Assembly (NCBI RefSeq): GCF_000154445.1
Contig: NZ_DS499569.1
DNA: 64,000 nucleotides
Source of the DNA: Intestinibacter bartlettii
GTDB lineage: Bacteria; Bacillota; Clostridia; Peptostreptococcales; Peptostreptococcaceae
Direction: 5' to 3' (one strand)
Shown: in pieces, positions 8,047-16,285 of the stretch
How positions within the stretch are numbered: position 1 is the first letter of the stretch
Layout of the letters: every line of letters begins with the position of its first letter
The notes under the pieces: generated by a model
What the model was told of the DNA's origin: nothing
The model's database searches: none
What the model saw: the letters and a program-made list of their open reading frames with translations, nothing else
Position numbers and translations under genes: made by a program

Positions 8047-8160
8047 ATTTTTTTAAATAAATTATAACCTTTTAAAAAATTATTTATCCTAAAACTATTT
8101 AAATATGTCTATTTTTTTGAAGTTTATCGTACTTGATACTTAAAGTTCAAAAAAATATAT

Positions 8161-8210
8161 ATTATACTTATCCATAATTTTTAAATGAATATAATTTCAT
8201 ATATGCGATA
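8161..8210. repeat. Copy A of a two-copy ~50-bp element beside a terminator
   Basis: 39 of 50 positions match 19911-19960 without gaps, and 34 of the first 40. Both copies abut the same side of a terminator hairpin. Each ends, on the minus strand, in a perfect TATAAT. Confidence 0.55.
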
Positions 8211-8252
8211 AAAAAAGAGTTAATCTGAAATCTATCAAATTAACTCTTTTTT
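8211..8252. terminator. Terminator of ileS
   Basis: AAAAAGAGTTAAT ... ATTAACTCTTTTT is a long stem with A/T tracts on both sides, about 55 bp beyond the ileS stop. Confidence 0.85.
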
Positions 8253-8307
8253 ATCTACTATAAATTTATCTTTTAAAGATAAATATTTTTCTTAATTTAC
8301 CAACAAA

Positions 8308-11300
8308 TTATTTTTTTGTTATGTTTATTCCTGTTTCATGACCATTTAAGTCATATTTTTCAAAGCTAGCATTATCAACTGATTTTATTTCAACTGCTAA
8401 TGTTTCAGTTTTTATATAATCTTTGAATGATTCAACGGCTTTAGATATTTCATCATCAGAATTGAATTCTATTTCTATGTGATCTAAAACTTCGAAGTTG
8501 CTTGCTTTTCTTATTTGTTGAATTTTAGATATGAACTCTCTTACATATCCTTCATCTATTAGCTCTTGAGTTAAGTGAGTATCTAATATAACGAATATAT
8601 TATTTGCCATAGCTACGTCGAATCCTTCTTTAGCATCTATGTTTACTAAAACATGTTCTTTATCGAATTCGAATGCTTCTCCATCTAAATCAACAGTTAC
8701 TTTTTCTCCTGCTTCTAATTTAGGAACTACTTCATTTGCATTAAGTTTAGCTAATGCCCCTGCGAATAATTTCATTTTTGCTCCTAATACAGGTCCTAAT
8801 ACTTTGAAGTTTGGTTTTAAGCTGAAGTTCATGTATTCTTCTAAGCTCTTAGCGAATACTACTTCTTTAACGTTTAATTCTTCTTTTATTAAGTCTACAA
8901 CGTCGCTTATTACATCTTCATATTTACCATCAACTAATACTTTTGATACTGGTTGACGAACTTTTATTTTACTGTCTTCTCTTGAAGCTCTACCTAAAGC
9001 AACTAAAGCTTTAGTTAATTCCATTTTTTCTTCAAGTTTAGCATCTATTAAGCTTTCATCAGCTTTTGGATAACTAGCTAAGTGAACTGATACTTCACCT
9101 GTTAAATCTCTATACATTTCTTCTGACATGTATGGAGCAAATGGAGCTATTAATCTGCATAATCCAGTTAATAATTCATAAGTTGTATTGTAAACAGCTT
9201 TTTTATCTTCTGTTAATTCAGTAGCCCAGAAACGTCTTCTAGATCTTCTTATATACCAGTTAGATAAATCGTCATTTAAGAATGCTTGTATATTTCTTAT
9301 AACTCTGTTAACTTCGAATATTTCTAAGTTTTCTACAGTTGATTTTACTAAACTGTTGTATTTAGATAATATCCATCTGTCTAGTTCTGGTCTATCTTTA
9401 TATTCAACGAAGAAGTCTTTTGGATCTATATCATCAGTGTTTGCATATAATGTGAAGAAGTTATATACGTTTTTCATAGTTCCTAAGAATTTACTTTGTA
9501 TTTCTCTAAGTCCAGCTTCATCGAATCTGATTGGAGTCCATGGTGGTGATACGTATAATAAGTACCATCTTAAAGCATCTGCTCCATATTTATCGAATAA
9601 TTCAAATGGATCTACTGTGTTTCCTTTTGATTTACTCATTTTTTTACCGTTTTTGTCAAGAACTAAGTCATTAACAAGTACGTTTTTGTATGGTGCTTTA
9701 CCCATTACAAATGTTGATATAGCAAGTAATGAATAGAACCATCCTCTAGTTTGGTCTATACCTTCACAGATATAATCTGCTGGGAATAATCTTTCAAATT
9801 TTTCTTTGTTTTCGAATGGATAATGATGTTGAGCAAATGGCATAGCCCCACTGTCAAACCAGCAGTCTATAACTTCTTTTACTCTTGTCATTGGTTTACC
9901 ACATTCTGAACAAGTTATATGAATATCATCTACATATGGTCTATGTAATTCTACTGTAGCTGGATCTATATTTTCTATAGCTTTTTCTGCAAGTTCAGCT
10001 CTAGACCCTACTGAATCAGTATGTCCACATTCACATCTCCATACGTTTAGTGGAGTACCCCAATATCTAGTTCTTGATACTGCCCAGTCTTTTACATTTT
10101 CTAGCCAGTTACCAAATCTACCTTCACCTACGAATTTAGGATACCAGTTTACTGTGTTGTTGTTTGCAACTAATTGGTCTCTTAATTTTGTCATTTCTAT
10201 ATACCAGCTTGGGTTTGCATAGTATACAAGTGGAGTACCACATCTCCAACAGTGTGGATAATTATGTTCTATTTTTTCTTTAGAGAATAATTTATTTTCT
10301 GCTGCTAACCATTTTATTATTTCAACATCTAATCCATCTTCCATTACGAAATGGCCTTCCCATGGAGTAGCTGTAAATTTACCATTTGAATCAACTGGTT
10401 GTACAACTGGAAGTTTATATTTTCTACCACAGTTGTAGTCATCTTCACCGAATGCTGGTGCAGTATGAACTATACCAGTACCATCTTCTGTTGTTACATA
10501 ATCAGCACAAGTAACAAAGAATGCTTTATCTTCAACTTCTACGAAAGGCATTAATTGTTCATATTCCATATATTCTAAATCTTTACCTTTCATAGTTTCA
10601 AGAACTTCATAAGTTCCTTCTCCTAATACTTTGTTAGCTAAGTCTTGGCAAAGATAATATACTTCACCATCTTTAGCAACTTTTATATAATCTACTTCTG
10701 GATTTACTGTTAATGAAACATTTGATGGTAAAGTCCAAGGAGTAGTTGTCCATGCTAAGAAATATTCATTTTCAGCATCTTTTTTCTTGAATTTACATAT
10801 TACTGTATTTGTTTTTACTTCTTTGTATCCTTGTGCAACTTCGTGTGAAGCAAGACCTGTTCCACATCTTGGGCAATAAGGCACTATTTTATGTCCTTCA
10901 TATAGATATCCTTCTTTGTTGAATTTGTCTAATATCCACCAAACTGATTCTATATAGTTATTATCTAAAGTTATATATGGATTGTCTAAATCAACTTCAT
11001 ATGCCATTCTTTCAGTCATGTTTCTCCATTTTGCTTCATATGAGAAAACTGATTCTCTACATTTTTGGTTGAATTCTTTTATACCATATTCTTCTATTTG
11101 TTGTTTATTTGTAAGTCCTAATTCTTTTTCTACTTGTAACTCAACTGGTAAACCATGAGTATCCCAACCAGCTTTTCTTTGAACTTGGTAGCCGCTCATA
11201 GTTTTATATCTACAAACCCAGTCTTTTAATGTTCTAGCTACAACGTGGTGTATACCTGGGTTACCATTAGCTGTTGGAGGTCCTTCGTAGAATACGTAAC

Positions 11301-11421
11301 TTGGATCATTTTCACCTTTTTCTAATGTTTTTTCTAATATGTTTATGTCTTTCCAATATTTTGACACTTCTGCTTCTGCATCTTTGACAGAAGAATCAAC
11401 AAGAGGCTTAAATTTAGCCAT
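8308..11421 (-). CDS. ileS: Isoleucyl-tRNA synthetase, type 2, with altered HIGH motif
   Basis: This class I synthetase charges tRNA-Ile. The 1037 residues and overall sequence fit the eukaryote-like type 2 form (IleRS2) rather than the ~920-residue type 1. The active-site signature, normally HxGH, reads G56-I-H-H59 (context NPGIHHVV). The second signature KMSKS is intact (GKKMSKSKGN, near residue 600). Cysteine pairs CPRCG, CGKP and CWRCG suggest zinc-knuckle-like segments. Editing-domain and anticodon-binding regions follow in normal order. The gene is preceded by an isoleucine T-box (11605-11872) and its own promoter, and ends at a terminator, so it is a single-gene unit. Type 2 enzymes are known to resist mupirocin. 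Confidence 0.96.
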   Translation of the reverse strand: MAKFKPLVDSSVKDAEAEVSKYWKDINILEKTLEKGENDPSYVFYEGPPTANGNPGIHHVVARTLKDWVCRYKTMSGYQVQRKAGWDTHGLPVELQVEKELGLTNKQQIEEYGIKEFNQKCRESVFSYEAKWRNMTERMAYEVDLDNPYITLDNNYIESVWWILDKFNKEGYLYEGHKIVPYCPRCGTGLASHEVAQGYKEVKTNTVICKFKKKDAENEYFLAWTTTPWTLPSNVSLTVNPEVDYIKVAKDGEVYYLCQDLANKVLGEGTYEVLETMKGKDLEYMEYEQLMPFVEVEDKAFFVTCADYVTTEDGTGIVHTAPAFGEDDYNCGRKYKLPVVQPVDSNGKFTATPWEGHFVMEDGLDVEIIKWLAAENKLFSKEKIEHNYPHCWRCGTPLVYYANPSWYIEMTKLRDQLVANNNTVNWYPKFVGEGRFGNWLENVKDWAVSRTRYWGTPLNVWRCECGHTDSVGSRAELAEKAIENIDPATVELHRPYVDDIHITCSECGKPMTRVKEVIDCWFDSGAMPFAQHHYPFENKEKFERLFPADYICEGIDQTRGWFYSLLAISTFVMGKAPYKNVLVNDLVLDKNGKKMSKSKGNTVDPFELFDKYGADALRWYLLYVSPPWTPIRFDEAGLREIQSKFLGTMKNVYNFFTLYANTDDIDPKDFFVEYKDRPELDRWILSKYNSLVKSTVENLEIFEVNRVIRNIQAFLNDDLSNWYIRRSRRRFWATELTEDKKAVYNTTYELLTGLCRLIAPFAPYMSEEMYRDLTGEVSVHLASYPKADESLIDAKLEEKMELTKALVALGRASREDSKIKVRQPVSKVLVDGKYEDVISDVVDLIKEELNVKEVVFAKSLEEYMNFSLKPNFKVLGPVLGAKMKLFAGALAKLNANEVVPKLEAGEKVTVDLDGEAFEFDKEHVLVNIDAKEGFDVAMANNIFVILDTHLTQELIDEGYVREFISKIQQIRKASNFEVLDHIEIEFNSDDEISKAVESFKDYIKTETLAVEIKSVDNASFEKYDLNGHETGINITKK

Positions 11422-11604
11422 AATATCACCCTTTCTTGTTTTTTAAATTGATATTATTTACTCACTTTTCTTAATTTTCAAATTATACATATTCATGCTA
11501 GTTATTAAATATTTACATACACCACTATATATATTTAATAACTTCAATTCTCAAATTAAATTATAATTGCTATTATTTATTTTAATATTCAATTATTTAC
11601 CCAA

Positions 11605-11872
11605 TAAAAAAAACTCCTCCCTATACAAAGGGACGAGTTATAATCGCGTTACCACCCTAATTTTACATATTAAAATAAATAATATGTAACACTCTATAGT
11701 TTAACGGCACTAACCGGCTCAGCTTAATAGATAAAATCGTTCAGCCTACAGCTCCAGAGTGATTTTCAACTTTCTCATACATATTGGCTTTCACCTAACC
11801 CAACTCTCTGTAAAGTACTTAAAAGTCTACTCTCTCTATCACAGCTTTTATTTTTTCATTTTTCAATTATAC
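11605..11872 (-). promoter_or_regulatory. T-box riboswitch, isoleucine specifier, controlling ileS
   Basis: The minus strand carries the T-box core TTAGGGTGGTAACGCG (11645-11660), followed by a terminator stem with ACTCGTCCCT and AGGGAGGAGT and eight Ts (11605-11642). In the specifier loop GAAA-ATC-ACTCTGGAGC the codon ATC (Ile) is at 11761-11763. Uncharged tRNA-Ile should stabilise the antiterminator and allow ileS transcription. Confidence 0.93.
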
Positions 11873-11878
11873 TTGATA

Positions 11879-11907
11879 ATTATACAATAATTAGTTTGTT
11901 TCGTCAA
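11879..11907 (-). promoter_or_regulatory. Promoter of the ileS T-box transcript
   Basis: Minus-strand TTGACG, 17 bp, perfect TATAAT. The predicted start falls at the 5' end of the T-box. Confidence 0.8.
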
Positions 11908-12012
11908 TAAAAAACATAATTAATTCATAATCTTATTATATATTTTATTATTTACAATATTTATGTTTTTATACACTTTATTTTAAATTTTCCAAAATAA
12001 ACTATATAAAAT

Positions 12013-12633
12013 TTATTTATTTGTAACTGCATTTTCTGCAGAGTCATCATCATCTTTAGTCAAAATAATATTGTCAACAATTTCTTCAGGTTCAACTTCA
12101 ACTTCTTCTGTAAATAATTCTGCTGTATCAGCTATGTCTTCCTTCATATAGCTACATTCTCTAAATGGAATTTCACAACTCTCATCTACATCACAGAAAA
12201 TTTCATCTATTGTATCCATTTGATCTTTTATTAGTGACTTAAATTTATTTCTAAATACTTTAAACTCCCTTACTAAATCATCATATTCTTTTTTTAATTC
12301 TAGTATACGATTATTAGCTTCATCTATTATATGCTTCGATTGTAGTTGTGCTTCTTCGACTATTATTTTTGCTTTTTTATTTGCTGCACTGCAAGTGTCT
12401 TCAGCCGCACTTTGAGCTGTAATTAAAGTTGCATTTAGGGTGTCTTCTATACTTTTATATCTACTCACTTGTTCTTTATATAATTTTACCTTTTCTTGAA
12501 GGTCCATATTTTCTCTATACAAGCTTTGAAAATCATCAGTTATTATTTTTAAGAATTCATCAACTTCTTCTTCGTTATAACCTCTAAATGTTCTTCTGAA
12601 CTCTTTATTTTGTATTTCAATTGGAGTTATCAT
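12013..12633 (-). CDS. divIVA: Cell-division/polarity protein DivIVA
   Basis: The 206-residue protein has the canonical DivIVA membrane-binding N-terminus (MITPIEIQNKEFRRTFRGYN, including the FRGY-type motif), followed by long heptad coiled coil (about 30-155) and an acidic tail (about 165-206). DivIVA binds curved membrane at poles and septa and recruits division or sporulation partners. It is the last gene of the ylm cluster (HlyD-like, yggS, sepF, ylmG, ylmH, divIVA), the usual Gram-positive order. The SD is weak (TTAGAGA), which may keep translation low or coupled. Confidence 0.93.
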   Translation of the reverse strand: MITPIEIQNKEFRRTFRGYNEEEVDEFLKIITDDFQSLYRENMDLQEKVKLYKEQVSRYKSIEDTLNATLITAQSAAEDTCSAANKKAKIIVEEAQLQSKHIIDEANNRILELKKEYDDLVREFKVFRNKFKSLIKDQMDTIDEIFCDVDESCEIPFRECSYMKEDIADTAELFTEEVEVEPEEIVDNIILTKDDDDSAENAVTNK

Positions 12634-12724
12634 TCTCTAATTTATTGCCAAAATCCATAATTTTATTATATATTTTTTACTTATAGTTTTGACATACTCC
12701 TTTCTTTTTATTTTTATAATTTGC

Positions 12725-13509
12725 TTATATAATAATTTTTGCTCTTATTTTAATTCTTCCTTTTTTAGTCATATCGCCTATTTCTATAATAGCTCTTCCA
12801 TGTCCTCTAACAGATATCAGGCTGTTTGTCTTAATTTCTTTAGACGGAGATATTATTTTTTCGTAGTCTACATGTACTTTTTCGCCTTTTATAAGCTTAA
12901 GGCTCTCACTTCTAGATAAGTTATAAACTCCACCTATAACAGAATCTAGCCTTAAAGACGAAACTGTAAAAGATATCTCCTTAAAGTTTTGTTCACTCTC
13001 TATGATATCTTTTACAGTTATCTCTTTTACCTTGACTTTATTTTTCGAAACCTTTTCTAGGTTAATAATTATAAAATCACATATATCCTCACTTACAACA
13101 ACCTGACAAAAGTTGTCGTGTATTATTATATCTCCAATTTTTTCTCGTTTTATACCTAAATTTAATAAAGCTCCTAAATAATCTCTATGTGAAATACTTT
13201 TAAATTTAAAATTACCTTCAATTTGTATTACCTTTAGATTACTTTCTATATCATCTTCTTCCATATAGTATGGAAAAATATATATTAGTTGTCTCTCTGC
13301 ATTTTGATATCCTCCATCTACTTTATATTTTAAATCTGTTTCTGAATTTAAAATATCTTTAGCATTTTTAATCTCAAAATGGATTCAAGAATTCTGTAGT
13401 TCTTATATCATAAATTTTTTAGACAGCTATTTGCTTTATCAATCACTTTATACATTTTATTTTTAAGTTCTATATCATTGATATGTGCTGTAAGTCTTAG
13501 TTTTTCCAT
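12725..13509 (-). pseudogene. ylmH: ylmH, S4-domain RNA-binding protein, broken by two frameshifts
   Basis: YlmH is a ~260-residue S4-domain RNA-binding protein of the division cluster; it has been linked to ribosome rescue and quality control. The C-terminal 179 residues (from 13264) are open and show HRDYLGALLNLGIKREKIGD and the S4 domain (SSLRLDSVIGGVYNLSR). The N-terminal part is encoded upstream but in two other frames: ATG at 13509 gives MEKLRLTAHINDIELKN..., then the frame moves near 13412-13420 (giving DIRTTEFLNPF) and again at 13376-13379 (giving EIKNAKDILN ... GGYQNAER). Each break is explained by one extra base in a short homopolymer. The reconstructed order matches the known family (FLxP, then GGYxxAER). 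The start overlaps the ylmG stop region closely. Either the gene is decayed or these are sequencing errors. Confidence 0.85.
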
Positions 13510-13511
13510 AC

Positions 13512-13772
13512 CTACCAGAATATAATAAAAATTAACCTTTGAATTAATTGTATTAATAAAATAGCTATTAATGGTGAAAAATCTATTGGAAGTGACACAT
13601 ATCTATATTGAACTTGTCTTATTGGTTCTTCAATTGGGTCTGTAATTATACTTAATGCCTCATAAATCTTGCTCATTCTAATTGAAGGTATCCAACTTAA
13701 TACGCATTGTATAACAATTATGAATGATATTACGTCTAATAATCGTACTAATGATATCGCCAATACGCCCAT
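13512..13772 (-). CDS. ylmG: YggT family membrane protein YlmG
   Basis: The 86-residue protein has two hydrophobic helices (about residues 4-27 and 62-84), typical of the YggT/YlmG family. The conserved segment ...CVLSWIP... with DP(I)EEPIR follows the first helix. The family acts in envelope or division processes in bacteria and in plastid nucleoid or division functions in plants, but the exact role is unknown. It lies 20 bp after sepF and immediately before ylmH, in the standard cluster order. Confidence 0.9.
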   Translation of the reverse strand: MGVLAISLVRLLDVISFIIVIQCVLSWIPSIRMSKIYEALSIITDPIEEPIRQVQYRYVSLPIDFSPLIAILLIQLIQRLIFIIFW

Positions 13773-13792
13773 ATTCCAACTCCTTTATTATG

Positions 13793-14257
13793 TTATTTTT
13801 GCCAAGGGAAAAAAGCTTTACTTTCTAATTCCTTTTTTATATTTGCGTCTATATCTACATTATTTGGCGCTAATATAAATATAGCTTTAGATACTTTTTG
13901 TATGCTACCATCTAGCACATAAACTGCTCCACTCATAAAATAGAATATCGCTTTTCTAGTATCTACATCTTGAGATAATCCTTCAAGATTTACTATAACA
14001 GTTCTTTTTTGTTTTAAGTGGTCTGCTATTACAGTTACATCATCGTATTTTTTAGGTTCTACTATAACTACTTTCATAGAATTTGAAGTATGTAAGTTTA
14101 CTACCTTGCTAGTACTAGTTCTTATTGTACTCATGTCGTTTCTTTCTAAGTCATCTTCTCTCTCGTCTACTTCTGCTTCCATTTCGTCATCATCATCATA
14201 GTAATCTTCTTCTTCTGTTAACATATTTTTTATTTTTGAAAGTATACCATTTGACAT
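13793..14257 (-). CDS. sepF: Cell-division protein SepF
   Basis: SepF bundles FtsZ filaments and tethers them to the membrane. The start at 14257 (MSNGILSK) is chosen because the upstream in-frame ATG touches the SD AAAGGAGG, while this one has a 9-bp spacing, giving 154 residues. The protein has an N-terminal amphipathic membrane-binding helix, an acidic linker (EEDYYDDDDEMEAEVDE, about residues 14-31) and the globular DUF552 core (about 60-145), with VIVNLEGLS and FMSGAVY motifs. No ftsA is seen near ftsZ, so SepF is probably the main FtsZ anchor in this organism. Confidence 0.93.
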   Translation of the reverse strand: MSNGILSKIKNMLTEEEDYYDDDDEMEAEVDEREDDLERNDMSTIRTSTSKVVNLHTSNSMKVVIVEPKKYDDVTVIADHLKQKRTVIVNLEGLSQDVDTRKAIFYFMSGAVYVLDGSIQKVSKAIFILAPNNVDIDANIKKELESKAFFPWQK

Positions 14258-14327
14258 TATATCCATCCTCCTTTAAATTTATAATAATTTTTAATATAAT
14301 TTTGTCAAATTATATATAACAACTATT

Positions 14328-15029
14328 TTAGTTATTATAATTTCTAGGTCCAAAAATTGCTGTACCTACTCTAACTATAGTAGCTCCATTTTTTATAGCT
14401 ATATGATAATCATGGCTCATTCCCATAGATAAAGTATTCATGTACACATTTTCTAACCCTAGAGATTCAACTTCTAAAGATAAATCTTTTAGTCCTTTAA
14501 ATACTGATTCGATTACTTCTTCATCGTCAACAAATGGTGCCATAGTCATAAGACCTCTAATTCTTATATTTTTATATTTTTCTGATACCATTTTTATAAA
14601 TTCAACTACATCATCTTTATAAAGACCATGTTTTGTTTCTTCTTTTGATATATTAACTTGAACTAAGCAATCTATCACTCTGTCTATTTTCTCTGCTCTT
14701 TTTTGAATTTCTTCACATAGAGCTTCTCTATCTAAAAGAATGTATCATTGTAACCTTGTCAATTATATATTTAACTTTATTAGTTTGTAAAAGTTCCTAT
14801 TAAATGCCAGTTTACTTTATCCCCAATTACTTCATATTTTCTAGCTAACTCTTGAGGTTTATTTTCGCCAACATCTGTTATTCCTGCCTCAATAGCTTCA
14901 AGTACTGCATCAACATCTACAGTTTTTGTTACAGCCATCAAATTAACATCTTCTGGATTTCTTCCACAATCATTACATATTTGATGCAATTTCATCTTTA
15001 ATTTTCTTTATATTTGATTCTATACTCAT
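14328..15029 (-). pseudogene. yggS (ylmE), PLP homeostasis protein, broken by three frameshifts
   Basis: YggS/PLPBP proteins bind PLP through a lysine and balance PLP and amino-acid pools. The coding sequence is split over four frame segments. ATG at 15029 starts MSIESNIKKIKDEIA; the frame moves near 14980-14982 to give CNDCGRNPEDVNLMAVTKTV (PLP lysine in AVTK) and ends at WHLIGTFTN; it moves at 14789-14792 to TNKVKYIIDKVTMIHS, and at 14734-14737 to DREALCEEIQKR ... LVQVNISKEETKHG. The last segment, with the C-terminal GMSHDYHIAI and RVGTAIFG motifs, is open to the stop. Each break equals one extra A or T in a short run. The SD AGGTGA lies ahead of the first ATG. Confidence 0.85.
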
Positions 15030-15038
15030 TTATTAATG

Positions 15039-16107
15039 TCACCTGCTTACTTTAATATTTTTATTTATAAAATTTGGATACAACAATATTCTATCATATA
15101 AATTCAAACTCTCTTTATTTTTATTATAATCCACATAATAATATTTTGCATCTTTATAATAATCTTCACCTATATTTACAAATTTAGGCATTTTATTTTC
15201 TTCATCAATTACATAAACACCTAATTTTTTATTTTTTTCTACAACCGACTCTATTGGTATTTTAAATCCTTGTATTTTTCTATATATTATACCAAATTCT
15301 TGAACTCTTGTATTGTATATTATCGCATTTTGTTCCATAATTTTTATAGCTACAACATCTTCACTTTTTTTATCGTATATTTTTTCTACTTTTGCATCTA
15401 TTTTTGAATCATTTACAACTACTTTTACATCTTGTCCTTCTTTGAAAATTTCTTTATTCTTCTCTTGAAAAATGCAGATATATACCTGATTTAAATCAAT
15501 CAACCTAAGAACTACATCATCTTGACTTACTTTATGGTCTTTTTTATCTATGCTAATAAAATTATTTTCTATAGAATCTAACATTTTAGAATCTATATCG
15601 TCTAATTGATCAACACTTATATTAAAATTTTTATCGTATTTAAATAATGCAACCCCAGAAATAGGTGCTTTATAATCTGTATAATATGTTTGTTTTTGGT
15701 TTTTTAATATTTTTAACTCTTCTTTTTTATTTAATATTATATTAGAACTCTTATTTTTTTCTTTTTGCTCTAAATCTTTAATTTCATTTTCTAATACTTC
15801 TATCTTTTCATTTATTTTTTCATTTACATTTGACTTACTAATTGTAAATAATAGTTTATTATTTTGTATCTTTTCATCTGAATCTATATCATATTTTATA
15901 ATTCCATTATCTTCTGCCTTCACTAGGGTTTCATTCATTACTACTAATCCTTTTTCTTTTACTTGCAAATTTATATCTTCTTCATCTAACACCATTGTTC
16001 TTGTGAAGTATCCAATTGTCCAAAGTATAATTTGTACCAAAATATATATTACTATAATTAACAAAAATATATTTGTTAATTTTATTTTTATTTTTTTTCT
16101 TAGCCAA
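15039..16107 (-). pseudogene. HlyD-like membrane-fusion/adaptor protein, probable frameshift near the start
   Basis: The open part (341 residues, from 16064) has one N-terminal membrane helix, a biotinyl-lipoyl-like strand region (EKGLVVMNETLVKAEDNGI), a coiled-coil hairpin (about 80-125) and a C-terminal beta domain. This is the layout of HlyD-type adaptors. No ATG precedes it. An excellent SD (AGGAGGTG) sits 5 nt before a TTG at 16105-16107, which reads MAKKK but in a different frame. Removing one A from the A8 run at 16091-16098 would give MAKKKIKIKLTNIFLLIIVIY joined to the open frame. So either the gene has a +1 error or mutation, or it starts unusually. Such proteins are often found in this cluster in clostridia, usually without a partner ABC transporter. 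Confidence 0.7.
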
Positions 16108-16224
16108 TTTTACACCTCCTAAAATAAGTGATTATATTATAATTTGTTTTTTTTCATTGTTTCTCCTTTAAATTTCATTAAAACAAATTCTTAAAATTAT
16201 AAACATTATTTAGGATTTTTCTAC

Positions 16225-16269
16225 AAAAAAATTACTGCAAAACAATTAATCAAAATCATCTTGCAGTAA
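16225..16269 (-). terminator. Terminator of the UPF0210/ACT operon
   Basis: TTACTGCAA ... TTGCAGTAA stem followed by seven Ts on the minus strand. Confidence 0.8.
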
Positions 16270-16285
16270 ACGTATATATATTTTT

